A DNA stretch of 30,786 nucleotides from HGM04593 sp045634305. GTDB taxonomy: Bacteria > Bacteroidota > Bacteroidia > Bacteroidales > Bacteroidaceae. Of the stretch, positions 7,734 to 16,140 are shown in pieces. Under the pieces are notes generated by a model that had not been told where the DNA came from, made no database searches, and worked only from the letters and a program-made list of their open reading frames with translations. A program made the position numbers and the translations under genes. Position 1 is the first letter of the stretch; every line of letters begins with the position of its first letter. The stretch covers positions 1-30,786 of the forward strand of contig JAZQZZ010000042.1 in the NCBI GenBank assembly GCA_045634305.1. The letters are read 5' to 3'.

Positions 7734-8921
7734 ATGACCTCTGTTGCTCGCTCAAACCGTTACCATATAGCCATATTTGGCCGCCGAAATGCCGGTAAAT
7801 CCTCGCTTGTGAATTGCATTGCGGGACAAGCGGTTTCAATAGTTTCCGACGTTGCCGGAACAACTACCGATACCGTGTGGAAGAGTATTGAACTGCCGGG
7901 TGTGGGGGCGGCTGTTATCGCCGACACTGCCGGGTTTGACGATGCCGGTGGACTTGGCTCTATGCGCGTAGAAGCGGCGCGTAAGGTGCTTGCCCGGGCC
8001 GATGTTGCCATTCTTCTGCTTGCTGAATATGACGGCGACGCAGCACTCGAAAAAGAGTGGCTTGCTAAAATCAATGAACAGCAGCTGCCTGTGATTGTCG
8101 TTGCGGGCAAGTGTGACAAAGAGGGTAGTGCGGAGAGCCTGACACGTTGGCAAAACGTGTTGGAATGTGATGTCACTCCCTTCTCAGCAGCAACAGGTGA
8201 AGGCCGCGAGGCACTGCTAGAGTGTGTTGCGCGGCAGTACAGTCTGGATGACAATCTCGATGATATAACCCATTCACTTGTCAATCCCGGTGATGTAGTG
8301 GTGCTTGTTATGCCACAGGATGCATCGGCTCCCAAAGGACGTATAATACAGCCGCAGGTGCAGACTCTTCGTAACCTGCTTGACAAACATTGCATTGCGC
8401 TTTGCTGTGCCCCCGAGGAGTTGCCGCGTCTTTTACAATCGCTTGTTGCTCCACCGCAATTGATTGTAACCGATTCACAGGTGTTTGCAACAGTTGAAAA
8501 ATTCACGCCGCCGGAAACAAGACTGACATCCTTTTCGATGCTTATGGCACGACATAAGGGCGATATTGATGCGTTCCGCAGTGGCGCAAAGGCTCTGCTT
8601 GCCTTGCCGCCGACAGCACGTGTGCTCATAGCCGAGGCATGCAGCCACATCCCGCAGAACGAGGACATTGGGCGCGTGAAGTTGCCGCGTCTGCTACGTA
8701 GCAAGTTGGGAGATGGCTTGATGATTGATGTTGTTGGCGGCAACGATTTCCCCGATGACCTCACACCATATGATATTGTGATTCATTGTGGGGCTTGTAT
8801 GTTTAACCGCCGCACGGTTCTCTCCCGCGTGCGTCAGGCCAAGGCGCAGGGTATTCCCATAACGAATTATGGCATTGCCATTGCTGCACTTAGTGGAATA
8901 TTGGATAGAGTGGTAATATGA
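7734..8921 (+). CDS. hydF: [FeFe] hydrogenase H-cluster maturation GTPase HydF
   Basis: HydF is the scaffold GTPase on which the di-iron subcluster is assembled before transfer to the hydrogenase. From the ATG at 7734 the product is 395 residues. The GTPase domain shows the P-loop GRRNAGKSS (16-24), a G2 threonine in AGTTTD (41-46), G3 DTAGFDDAG (64-72), and GKCD (125-128) in place of the usual NKxD. The C-terminal [4Fe-4S] site is complete: CSH (303-305) and HCGAC (351-355), fitting the family pattern CxH...HCxxC. The frame is open for 20 more codons upstream, but those overlap the promoter and look unlike HydF. With HydE and HydG it completes the maturation set for the hydrogenase at 2818-4239. 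Confidence 0.95.
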   Translation: MTSVARSNRYHIAIFGRRNAGKSSLVNCIAGQAVSIVSDVAGTTTDTVWKSIELPGVGAAVIADTAGFDDAGGLGSMRVEAARKVLARADVAILLLAEYDGDAALEKEWLAKINEQQLPVIVVAGKCDKEGSAESLTRWQNVLECDVTPFSAATGEGREALLECVARQYSLDDNLDDITHSLVNPGDVVVLVMPQDASAPKGRIIQPQVQTLRNLLDKHCIALCCAPEELPRLLQSLVAPPQLIVTDSQVFATVEKFTPPETRLTSFSMLMARHKGDIDAFRSGAKALLALPPTARVLIAEACSHIPQNEDIGRVKLPRLLRSKLGDGLMIDVVGGNDFPDDLTPYDIVIHCGACMFNRRTVLSRVRQAKAQGIPITNYGIAIAALSGILDRVVI

Positions 8922-8951
8922 CAATTCGGTCAACGGCCGTTGACCGAATTG
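8922..8951. terminator. Perfect 30-bp palindrome directly after hydF
   Basis: CAATTCGGTCAACGG (8922-8936) is followed without spacer by its exact complement CCGTTGACCGAATTG (8937-8951). It begins at the base after the hydF stop codon. As RNA it would fold to a strong hairpin of about 13 bp with a 4-nt loop. The following bases (ATTATTAATA) lack a proper T-tract, so it may be a terminator, an mRNA 3' end stabiliser, or a protein-binding site. Confidence 0.55.
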
Positions 8952-9009
8952 ATTATTAATACATGATTCTTGCGTTATGATTGGCTAAACTTTGATGTTA
9001 ATGTTGTTT

Positions 9010-9945
9010 TCAAAAGTTTGACGAACTGTTACCAGAACGCACCATTACGGCGCTGTCCGGCCAAAAGCCAAGCGGTTCGTAGGTTTTGAATAAAATGGTG
9101 TTGTTGCTGAAAAGCTCCAACGTTACCGTGCAATTTGTATCAAAGAAGTGCCCTTCGGCTTTGTTGCCATGCTTGGGGATAAATAGACTAGCTTGTGGCT
9201 GTGGATTGCCGTCATTGTCACAAATTGGCATTTGTATTCTTGTGCCCCCAAAAAACACACCATCGGCAGTGAGTCGCAGTGAATCTCCTTCGGCATTAAT
9301 ATTTATACCGAATTCCTGCCAGGAATCATTCTTCTCCCACTCCCATTTGCCGATAAACGGTGATGGAACAATGCCGGCAACATCAAAGTTGTTCTGCTGT
9401 GTAATATCGGTATCTGGAACAAAAGCGTTTTCCTTATATAAATCAGTCGTCTCATTTGAGAATTTATTGTTCTCACTATTTTTGCGCAGAAGTACTCCAC
9501 TGCAAGGCCAATAATTTACAACTCCATCTATTCTGAATGTAAGTGTATCCAACGACCTTAACTCAAAGGTAACAGGATAATATTCATTTTTGGGGTAATT
9601 CTGGAAAATACTTAAATATTGATTCACAATCGTGCCTACAGCCTTGTTGCCGCTTTCAGGTGCAGTAATACATATTTGTGGTATGTCATCGCCATTGCTG
9701 TCTTTCAATGGATTACCTGTCATATAAAAAGGTACTTGCCTCTCCCAGTAGAAGGCTATGAGCAAAGAATCATTACGTTCCCCAATACGTACCGAGAGGT
9801 TACGGATGGTATCATTATCTCCAATACACTCCCAATAACCAATAAAAGGTGAAGGTGAAATGTCTTGTACGTCTACATAATGCTTCCTGTCGCCATTACA
9901 TGCGATAATGCACAGCACAAGAATAATAAGCAATAACCTTTTCAT
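9010..9945 (-). CDS. Lipoprotein with a duplicated beta-rich domain
   Basis: The 311-residue product begins MKRLLLIILVLCIIAC, a signal peptide with a lipobox and the lipidated cysteine at residue 16, so it should be anchored in a membrane facing the periplasm or cell surface. Two copies of one domain follow, about residues 29-155 and 192-304. Shared landmarks are SPFIGYWE and SPFIGKWE at the start, GNKAVG and GNKAEG in the middle, and YWPCSGVLLR and FWPDSAVMVR at the end, joined by a polar linker. The predicted pattern of short beta strands recalls small barrel or lipocalin-like domains, but I do not recognise the family. It lies 11 nt after the muramidase gene on the same strand and is similarly AT-rich, so the two are probably one unit. 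An immunity or inhibitor role is only inferred from this pairing. Confidence 0.75.
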   Translation of the reverse strand: MKRLLLIILVLCIIACNGDRKHYVDVQDISPSPFIGYWECIGDNDTIRNLSVRIGERNDSLLIAFYWERQVPFYMTGNPLKDSNGDDIPQICITAPESGNKAVGTIVNQYLSIFQNYPKNEYYPVTFELRSLDTLTFRIDGVVNYWPCSGVLLRKNSENNKFSNETTDLYKENAFVPDTDITQQNNFDVAGIVPSPFIGKWEWEKNDSWQEFGININAEGDSLRLTADGVFFGGTRIQMPICDNDGNPQPQASLFIPKHGNKAEGHFFDTNCTVTLELFSNNTILFKTYEPLGFWPDSAVMVRSGNSSSNF

Positions 9946-9956
9946 AATTTTACTGT

Positions 9957-10757
9957 TTAGAAATGCCTGCTTTTGAAAGTTGTATCACATCCATTTTTTT
10001 TGCCAATATCATTTATCCTATAGAACCAACCTTTAATAAATCGTTTCTGTTCAGGATTTTTGTCAACAATTCCATCACAATGCTCAGCACGTGATTTAAG
10101 CAGTTCTTTCTTCAACCATTTATCATCAACAGCATTTACAGCTTTATTGGTTTTGTCGCCAATATAGCCATCTTCTATTAAATTGTGCCCTTTTTTGTTA
10201 AGGACTTTTTGTAAAGAACCAATAGCTTTTTGAGGACCAGAGTTTACTGAATAGTCATATACAAGTTTCATGACATCTGTATTATCCAATAAACCAAATC
10301 CACGTGCATCCCATTCTGCTTTATACAAATCTATGGCCTCTTTCTTAGATAAATCCTTTACATCGTTGACATTGACATTTGCTTTTTTCTTGTATGTGTC
10401 AAGAAACTTTTGAGTTATACCCATGTTTGTTTTACCGCCTTTATCAATAGGATCATCAACAAGCCCACCTTCATAATGTAAAACCATAGGGATTGTGGCA
10501 TAAAATAAAGAGTCACTACGGTGTTTGTGTTCAGATGATGAATCTTTATTTCCTTTCCCTAATTCATCAATATGTTCAGGAACTACTTCGCTTTTTATAG
10601 AATCCCCATTTGAATAGTTTGCTATGTGATAGTATCTAGTCGTTGAGGAGGGGATCATCAAAAAGTGTTGAATGGCTTTCTCCTTTCTTCTCTCTACTAC
10701 AAGATCTTCAATACTCTCAGATTGAATTTCTTCAATCATTTCCATTTCATCATTCAT
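9957..10757 (-). CDS. GH108-type N-acetylmuramidase with C-terminal peptidoglycan-binding domain
   Basis: The 266-residue protein has a glycoside hydrolase 108 domain from about residue 86: HYEGGLVDDPIDKGGKTNMGIT (split here at 94-104 and 105-115) carries the catalytic glutamate of the EGG motif, Glu96. A PG_binding_3-like domain follows (about 180-250), recognisable by the DGYIGDKT and FIKGWFYRIND segments. Such enzymes cut the glycan backbone of peptidoglycan and are common as phage lysins and secretion-system effectors. The first 85 residues are polar and acidic, with no signal peptide or membrane segment, so the enzyme cannot reach the wall by the Sec route. No holin or other phage gene is nearby. 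The next gene, 11 nt away, is a lipoprotein. Base composition is AT-rich against the flanks, suggesting acquisition. Confidence 0.85.
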   Translation of the reverse strand: MNDEMEMIEEIQSESIEDLVVERRKEKAIQHFLMIPSSTTRYYHIANYSNGDSIKSEVVPEHIDELGKGNKDSSSEHKHRSDSLFYATIPMVLHYEGGLVDDPIDKGGKTNMGITQKFLDTYKKKANVNVNDVKDLSKKEAIDLYKAEWDARGFGLLDNTDVMKLVYDYSVNSGPQKAIGSLQKVLNKKGHNLIEDGYIGDKTNKAVNAVDDKWLKKELLKSRAEHCDGIVDKNPEQKRFIKGWFYRINDIGKKNGCDTTFKSRHF

Positions 10758-10784
10758 AGTTGTATCTTATTAATTTGAATGATG

Positions 10785-10792
10785 CAAAAGTA
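10785..10792 (-). promoter_or_regulatory. -7 promoter element for the muramidase-lipoprotein unit
   Basis: Minus-strand TACTTTTG is an exact match to the Bacteroidetes -7 consensus TAnnTTTG and lies about 28 nt before the muramidase ATG. A -33 element is weak: CTTG at 10814-10811, 18 nt upstream. Confidence 0.45.
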
Positions 10793-10911
10793 TAACACAA
10801 ATATACAAAGCAAGTTGTTGAAATACCAAATTAAACAAAAGTATTTTTCCTTTTATGTTATTGGGGAATTTTAATAGTACTGAAATTTGTAATAAGCATT
10901 GCATGCTATTA

Positions 10912-10956
10912 TATAACGTAAATGTCCGGTGTTAAGCACCGGACATTTACGTTATA
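10912..10956. terminator. Strong 20-bp hairpin ending the five-gene minus-strand operon
   Basis: Arms 10912-10931 and 10937-10956 are exact complements (20 bp) around a 5-nt loop TTAAG. It lies 16 nt after the stop of the Omp85-like gene. There is no pronounced T-tract, but the position between the last operon gene and the AT-rich muramidase unit, and the stem strength, favour a terminator. The rest of 10793-10911 is AT-rich with nothing recognisable. Confidence 0.7.
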
Positions 10957-10971
10957 GTTGGATTAAACTCT

Positions 10972-12408
10972 TTAGAACAGGAATCCTGTGTTGATATAGA
11001 ACGCGCCGTTGCCGTCCTGTTTCTGTATCACAGGGTCTTTGCTGAACTTGCTTACCGGCAAGCCATACTCGAATGCGACGATGAAGTTCTGGTTCATGAT
11101 GAAACGCAAACCGCCACCGACGGTGATGTGTGGACGGTCACTGGTGATTCCTGACAGTGCCATGTATTTCTCATACTCTGCGCGATGCTGCTCATCGCCA
11201 CGGAACGACATGTCATAGTTGCGTGTAACCATCGTACCGTCGCTGAATATGTTCAGACCGAATGCAATGTTCTGCTTCCAAAGCGCAAAACGTACAAAAC
11301 GCCAACGCAGTTCAAGGTTGTATGATGCCATGTCAAGACCTTGTACACGGTTACGCATTATACCTCGTATTGTACGGTAGCCACCCATTCCCTCTCGGTC
11401 ATATGTAGAGCCCATGGTGGTGATGAACGGGAGCATGTAGTATGGTGTATTGTTACCGAATGAACCCTCGTAGTTGAGACGGTATGCCAATGTAAGCACG
11501 TCGTTCTTCACAATGGGCACGTAGTGGCGGAATGTTGCCGAGTAGCGGTAGTAGGGGTGTGATGTACCCAACCAGCTTGGGGCAACTGTTGCGTGTATCT
11601 CGGCCCATATACCCTTTGAAGGCGCATTTTCCTTGTCGCGTGTATCGTAGAGCAATCCCAAACGGATGGCACTGCTTATGCCACCCCATGCTTCGTCGTC
11701 CGAGATGATGCCCCACTGGCGGTAGAGGTCGAAGATTGTTGGCACCGTTTCGGGGAACACCTTGTGCTCTTCTTTTCCTTTGTTGATCTTGTCAAGGTTC
11801 AAGGCATGATTGTTCTTCTGGTAACCGGCATTCATGTAATTGAAGTGGTAACCTGCCTCCCAAAAGAATTTGTTGTTCCAGATGTTGCCGGTGAAGTCGG
11901 TCTTGAAGTTGAAGTTCAGTCGGTTGAAACGGTATTTGGGAGAGTAGATGAAATTCTCCATGTTGTTGTCGTCCTTGCCGAGGGCAATCTTCTCGTGGTC
12001 GTAGTGCGAAACATAGCCGTTGAAACCGTAGAAGTCCATTGCCTTGTCATTTGTAAGGTTGGCAGTGGCAGCCCAGCGTACGCCCGGGATCAGGAACTTG
12101 TTGTCGTAGTTGATGACGAATAACTGTGAGCCCTTTGTAAAGAATGAGGCCTCGAGGTAGAGCTTCTGTCGTGTGTTGGGATATTCGCTACCGTCGCCAA
12201 AGTCGAATATGTTGAGCAGTGCACCCAACTGCAGACCCTTGTCGGCGTCGAAGGCTACAACCGGCAATGGACCGAAATTGAATCCTTTCTTTACAATTTC
12301 TTTCTTCTTGTTGTCTGATGTGTTGGCGGCAGCCTCATTGGCATTGCCTGCAAAAAGACTTGCTGATGTGAGTGCTGCGCACAAGAGTGTAGTAATGTAT
12401 TTTTTCAT
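10972..12408 (-). CDS. Omp85/BamA-superfamily outer-membrane barrel protein without POTRA domains
   Basis: The 478-residue product has a Sec signal peptide (MKKYITTLLCAALTSASLFAG) and a short asparagine/lysine linker. The segment GFNFGPLPVVAFDADKGLQL (43-62) is characteristic of the N-terminal part of Bacteroidetes surface-antigen (D15-like) proteins. Alternating amphipathic strands follow to the end. GGYRTIRGIMRNRVQG holds the Omp85 (V/I)RG motif in the lid-loop region, and the chain ends in NTGFLF, with the C-terminal phenylalanine typical of outer-membrane barrels. No POTRA repeats are present, so it is unlikely to be the essential BamA. It may be a patatin-less relative involved in lipid or protein export. 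It is 19 nt after the acyltransferase gene and last in the operon. Confidence 0.85.
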   Translation of the reverse strand: MKKYITTLLCAALTSASLFAGNANEAAANTSDNKKKEIVKKGFNFGPLPVVAFDADKGLQLGALLNIFDFGDGSEYPNTRQKLYLEASFFTKGSQLFVINYDNKFLIPGVRWAATANLTNDKAMDFYGFNGYVSHYDHEKIALGKDDNNMENFIYSPKYRFNRLNFNFKTDFTGNIWNNKFFWEAGYHFNYMNAGYQKNNHALNLDKINKGKEEHKVFPETVPTIFDLYRQWGIISDDEAWGGISSAIRLGLLYDTRDKENAPSKGIWAEIHATVAPSWLGTSHPYYRYSATFRHYVPIVKNDVLTLAYRLNYEGSFGNNTPYYMLPFITTMGSTYDREGMGGYRTIRGIMRNRVQGLDMASYNLELRWRFVRFALWKQNIAFGLNIFSDGTMVTRNYDMSFRGDEQHRAEYEKYMALSGITSDRPHITVGGGLRFIMNQNFIVAFEYGLPVSKFSKDPVIQKQDGNGAFYINTGFLF

Positions 12409-12427
12409 AATAGTGTTTTATTCTGTA

Positions 12428-13729
12428 TTAGAAGAATTTCCTTATCTCGGCATACTTTGCCTGAAGTGATTTGTTGCATGAGAACTTCAAATCGGAAACA
12501 AACATGCGCATGGCTCTAAATGTGTCATGTGTGACAGCATTGACAGGCAATAATGCCACAATTGTTGCTATTGCCCACATGTCAGGCAAGAATATGAATG
12601 CCAATACTGTATATATGACGAACAATAGCGGCCATAATACCAGTTTGATTACAAGACGCACAGAGTTAAGGAATGCCTTGTCTTTGAACTTGCCCTCCAG
12701 TGCACGGCACAATAGAGTGACAGGCAAGGTACTGATTGTTGCCAATAACGTATATGGCAGGGTGACGAGCAACAGTAATGCTCTGGCTGCCTGTGCAATG
12801 AAACCACGTGGCTTGGCAACAGATTTCAGACTGATGCGCTTCTGCTTACGCAATTCAGCAGCCTCCTTGCCCAGTGCAATGAGCTTTGCTGCTACCTCGG
12901 GCTTCTCCTGCTGCAACTTCTCAATCTCCCCGGCTGTCTTTTGATTCAAATCGACCAATGGATTGCAGTTTCGCGCAGTACTGTCTTTCAGCTGTTTGCT
13001 GTACATTGCCGCACAAATCTCCTTCTTGGCATCGTAATCCTCATTGTTGGGGATGTAGAGGATGTTTTCTCTCATGCGTACGGTGAGCAGTTCGCGCATC
13101 AGGTTAATCTGCTCGGGAGCACTCCTGTCGATATGCTCTGCAACAAAGTCACCTACGTTGATGGGGTTGCCGAACTGTATGCGTGCCGATGAACGGAAAC
13201 GGTAGAAATTACCATATCTTATACCTACCGGTACAATGTACAAAGGTTTGTCGCCAAGCATTTCTTTTGCTTGCAGGGCAATGCGGAATATACCCTTTGA
13301 AAGCGGGAGCATTGAGTGTTTTGCCTGATGTGTGCCCTCGGGAAATATACACAAGGGAACTTTGTCCTTTAGTACATCGCTTGCAATTTCAATGGTTCTG
13401 TTGTTTTTCTTTACCTCTTCAATGCCGTCGCGCATGCGCATGATGGGCATCATCTTGAAGAAGGTGAGCAGTTTCGCAAGCTTGGGATTCCTGAATATGT
13501 CTGCGCGTGCAATGAACACCTTTGGCTTGTTGTTCATTGCAAGTATAACCAAGGCGTCCATCAAAGTGCCGGTATGGTTGGGCGCGAATATTACAGCTGC
13601 ATCTTTGGGAATGCGGTCGGTACCGATGTATTTGATGTCGCGATACGATGTCCTTATGACAAAGTTGACAAATTTCAGCAGGAAATTATACAGCCTGTCA
13701 TTGTCCTGCAGTTTCTTTCTTCTGCCCAT
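12428..13729 (-). CDS. PlsC-family glycerophosphate/lysophospholipid acyltransferase with C-terminal membrane segments
   Basis: The 433-residue product has the acyltransferase block I NHTGTLMD (51-58; His52 and Asp58 of NHx4D-type catalysis) and block III FPEGTH (129-134), with block II around RADIFRNP (75-82). Family members acylate lysophosphatidate or similar acceptors at the inner membrane. About residues 280-400 contain three hydrophobic stretches, including ALLLLVTLPYTLLATIST and LVIKLVLWPLLFVIYTVLA, so the protein is longer than plain PlsC (about 240) and membrane-bound. The frame also starts at a GTG at 13732, directly after the upstream stop; the ATG at 13729 (TAA-GTG-ATG) is preferred. 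It is coupled to the symporter gene. The acceptor lipid cannot be told from sequence. Confidence 0.87.
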   Translation of the reverse strand: MGRRKKLQDNDRLYNFLLKFVNFVIRTSYRDIKYIGTDRIPKDAAVIFAPNHTGTLMDALVILAMNNKPKVFIARADIFRNPKLAKLLTFFKMMPIMRMRDGIEEVKKNNRTIEIASDVLKDKVPLCIFPEGTHQAKHSMLPLSKGIFRIALQAKEMLGDKPLYIVPVGIRYGNFYRFRSSARIQFGNPINVGDFVAEHIDRSAPEQINLMRELLTVRMRENILYIPNNEDYDAKKEICAAMYSKQLKDSTARNCNPLVDLNQKTAGEIEKLQQEKPEVAAKLIALGKEAAELRKQKRISLKSVAKPRGFIAQAARALLLLVTLPYTLLATISTLPVTLLCRALEGKFKDKAFLNSVRLVIKLVLWPLLFVIYTVLAFIFLPDMWAIATIVALLPVNAVTHDTFRAMRMFVSDLKFSCNKSLQAKYAEIRKFF

Positions 13730-13732
13730 CAC

Positions 13733-14695
13733 TTATGCGTTTGAACGACGGAAAAAACGTGAAATTATCAATCCCGAAATGATGTGCCATATACCCCAAA
13801 GGGCAGCAACGATTATCATACCGCCATTGCTATTCCACTGTCCGGGTACGAAAATGTTTGTATTGAACAGCAATGCCAATGCAAGGCCCGAATTCTGGAT
13901 ACCAATCTCAATTGCCAGGGTACGGCAATCCTTTGTGGGAGCCTTGGCAAGCTTACCGCCATAGTAACCGGCAGCCAATGCTGTCGCATTGTGTATTACC
14001 ACTACCACCAGTGTACAAAGTATGGCTGCATAGACCTCCCATTTCTGTTCAAAGCCCGATAGAACCTGTGTCATTGATACAATGACCATTGCAATAAAGA
14101 ACAGGATTGAGATAATCTGTGTAGGCTTGATGATTTTCTTTGAAATTTTTGGGAAGTAGTGCGAGAATACCAATCCCAACACAATTGGGAATCCAAGGAT
14201 GAGGATAATCTGCGAGAGCATTTCGTCGAACGGAATGTCGAGTGTAGGTATCTTGTTCCTTATCTCGGCAAACTGGCAGTAGTGTGTTCCCCAGAACCAG
14301 AAGTTCAACGGTGTGATGATTGATGCAAAGAGGGTGGTGATAGCTGTCATTGAAACCGACAGCTCTACATTACCTTTTGAGAGTGACGAGAGGAAGTTGG
14401 AGATGTTGCCACCGGGGCACGATGCCACAAGAATCATACCCAATGCTACCATAGGGGTGATAATTGGGTTGAGCGCAATTGCCAACAGACAGGTGAGCGC
14501 AGGCAGTGCTAACCATTGCAATAGCAGACCTATTGTTACCGATTTGGGCTTCTTGAGGATACTCTTGAAGGTTGATACTCTGATGCTGAGTGCAACACCA
14601 AACATTACAAAGGCGAGTATGAAGTTCACAAGAACCATATCTCCCGAACCTAAATTGATGTTTAGCGTGTCAAGACTTTGTAAATGTTCTTTCAT
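13733..14695 (-). CDS. Bile acid:sodium symporter family (BASS/SBF-like) transporter
   Basis: The 320-residue protein has nine to ten hydrophobic segments and the hallmark ASCPGGNISN (91-100) followed by LSKGNVELSVSMT (105-117), the crossover region that binds sodium in this family. Members carry bile acids, but also pantoate, 2-keto acids or other organic anions, with Na+ across the inner membrane, so the substrate is open. A second crossover is suggested by the segment IGIQNSGLALALLF near the C-terminus. It sits in an operon 59 nt after an aldehyde dehydrogenase gene, and its stop codon nearly touches the start of the acyltransferase gene. This makes a carboxylic acid produced by, or feeding, those enzymes a reasonable but untested substrate. 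Confidence 0.9.
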   Translation of the reverse strand: MKEHLQSLDTLNINLGSGDMVLVNFILAFVMFGVALSIRVSTFKSILKKPKSVTIGLLLQWLALPALTCLLAIALNPIITPMVALGMILVASCPGGNISNFLSSLSKGNVELSVSMTAITTLFASIITPLNFWFWGTHYCQFAEIRNKIPTLDIPFDEMLSQIILILGFPIVLGLVFSHYFPKISKKIIKPTQIISILFFIAMVIVSMTQVLSGFEQKWEVYAAILCTLVVVVIHNATALAAGYYGGKLAKAPTKDCRTLAIEIGIQNSGLALALLFNTNIFVPGQWNSNGGMIIVAALWGIWHIISGLIISRFFRRSNA

Positions 14696-14754
14696 ATGTA
14701 TAGATTTTAGAAGTTTGTGTCGTTTGTTTGCTCTTTATGCTGTCGGTGTATTTC

Positions 14755-16137
14755 TTAAAGCAGTTTCTTTACCATACCGAACATCCTGTAGGGCATGTAG
14801 CGGAATGGCAAGTCGAGCCACGTCGGGGTTGTGACCACCGAACGTTGGTGCGAGAATGCATCGAAACTCAATTTGCCGTGATAATGTCCCATACCCGAGT
14901 TGCCCACGCCTCCGAACGGAATGTTCTCGTTGGCAATGTGCATGATGGTGTCGTTGATGCACGAACCGCCGGCCGATGTAGTGCGTATGACCTCCTCACC
15001 TCTCTTTACATTACCAAAGTAGTAGAGGGCAAGCGGTTTTTCCCTTTCGTTGATGAATCTCACAGCCTCGTCAAGGTTGTCGAATGGCATCATCGGGAGT
15101 ATGGGGCCGAAAATCTCTTCCTGCATTACAGGCGCTGTGGGTTGCACATCGGCAAGCAATGTAGGCTCAATGTATCGCTCGGCGGCATTTATTGTACCGC
15201 CATATACAACCTTGCCATCCTTCAGGTAGCCCGATACGCGTTCAAAGGCCTTGTCGTTTACAAGGCGCACAAAGTGGTTGCTTGCCCTTGTGTCCTTGCC
15301 GTGCAGGCGCTCTATAGCCTTGCCGAACTCGGTGATGAACTCCTCGCGGCGGCTGTTGTGTATGAGCAAGTAGTCGGGGGCAATGCATGTCTGCCCGGCA
15401 TTGAGTGTCTTTCCCCATGCAATGCGGCGTGCCGCAATCTTTATGTCGGCATCGGCATCAACAATGCAGGGACTCTTGCCGCCAAGCTCCAGCACCACAG
15501 GGGTGAGGTTCTTTGCAGCGGCTGCCATAACCTTTTTGCCCAATGCTGGGCTGCCGGTGAAAAATATGATGTCGAATCGTTCATCAAGCAGTGCCGCGTT
15601 CACTTCGCGGTTGCCCTGAACGACTGCAATGTAATTTTTGTCAAATGTTTCGGTAATCATCTCCTCTATGACGCGTGATACGTTGGGAACGTAGGGAGAT
15701 GGTTTGAGGATTGCCGTGCAGCCCGATGAAATAGCGCCCACCAAGGGGTTGAGCAGAAGCTGTACGGGGTAGTTCCATGGTGAAATGATGAGTGCTGTGC
15801 CCAAGGGCTCGTTTACAACGCGGCTGCGTGACGGCATCATCTTCAGTGGAGTGCAGGCACGGCGTGTGCGCATCCAGCCTTTGAGGTGAGCGATATGGTT
15901 CTTTACCTCGCCTGCAACGATGCTCAACTCGGTGAGTATTGCCTCTTGTGTCGACTTGTGAAGGTCGTTCCACAATGCATCGCAAAGCGGCTTCTCCCAT
16001 TTGAGGAGTGCTGTCTGCAGTTTCTTGAGTTGTTCCTTGCGGAACTTGTACTCCAAAGTTTCGTTTGTGGCAAAGTATTCGCGTTGTGCTGCAACAATGC
16101 TCTTTATATTGTTTATAGGAGTGTTTTGAATACTCAT
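14755..16137 (-). CDS. NAD(P)-dependent aldehyde dehydrogenase, class 3-like
   Basis: The 460-residue protein is short for an ALDH, as in class 3 (fatty and aromatic aldehyde) enzymes. Visible motifs are ISPWNYP (118-124), FFTGSPALG (192-200; cofactor-binding), the general-base region LELGGKSP (216-223, Glu217) and the nucleophile in LNAGQTCIAPDY (245-256, Cys251). A hydrophobic, basic C-terminus (LPFRYMPYRMFGMVKKLL) may help membrane association. It would oxidise an aldehyde to a carboxylate in the cytoplasm. Its start codon is 3 nt from the end of the SDR gene, so an alcohol to aldehyde to acid relay between the two proteins is likely. The chain length or nature of the aldehyde is not shown by the sequence. 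Confidence 0.92.
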   Translation of the reverse strand: MSIQNTPINNIKSIVAAQREYFATNETLEYKFRKEQLKKLQTALLKWEKPLCDALWNDLHKSTQEAILTELSIVAGEVKNHIAHLKGWMRTRRACTPLKMMPSRSRVVNEPLGTALIISPWNYPVQLLLNPLVGAISSGCTAILKPSPYVPNVSRVIEEMITETFDKNYIAVVQGNREVNAALLDERFDIIFFTGSPALGKKVMAAAAKNLTPVVLELGGKSPCIVDADADIKIAARRIAWGKTLNAGQTCIAPDYLLIHNSRREEFITEFGKAIERLHGKDTRASNHFVRLVNDKAFERVSGYLKDGKVVYGGTINAAERYIEPTLLADVQPTAPVMQEEIFGPILPMMPFDNLDEAVRFINEREKPLALYYFGNVKRGEEVIRTTSAGGSCINDTIMHIANENIPFGGVGNSGMGHYHGKLSFDAFSHQRSVVTTPTWLDLPFRYMPYRMFGMVKKLL

Positions 16138-16140
16138 ATC

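Noticed and set aside
9957..10757. Prophage remnant as the source of the muramidase gene
   Set aside because: No holin, tail, portal or integrase gene is nearby, and the flanks are ordinary chromosomal genes; a phage origin of the single gene remains possible.
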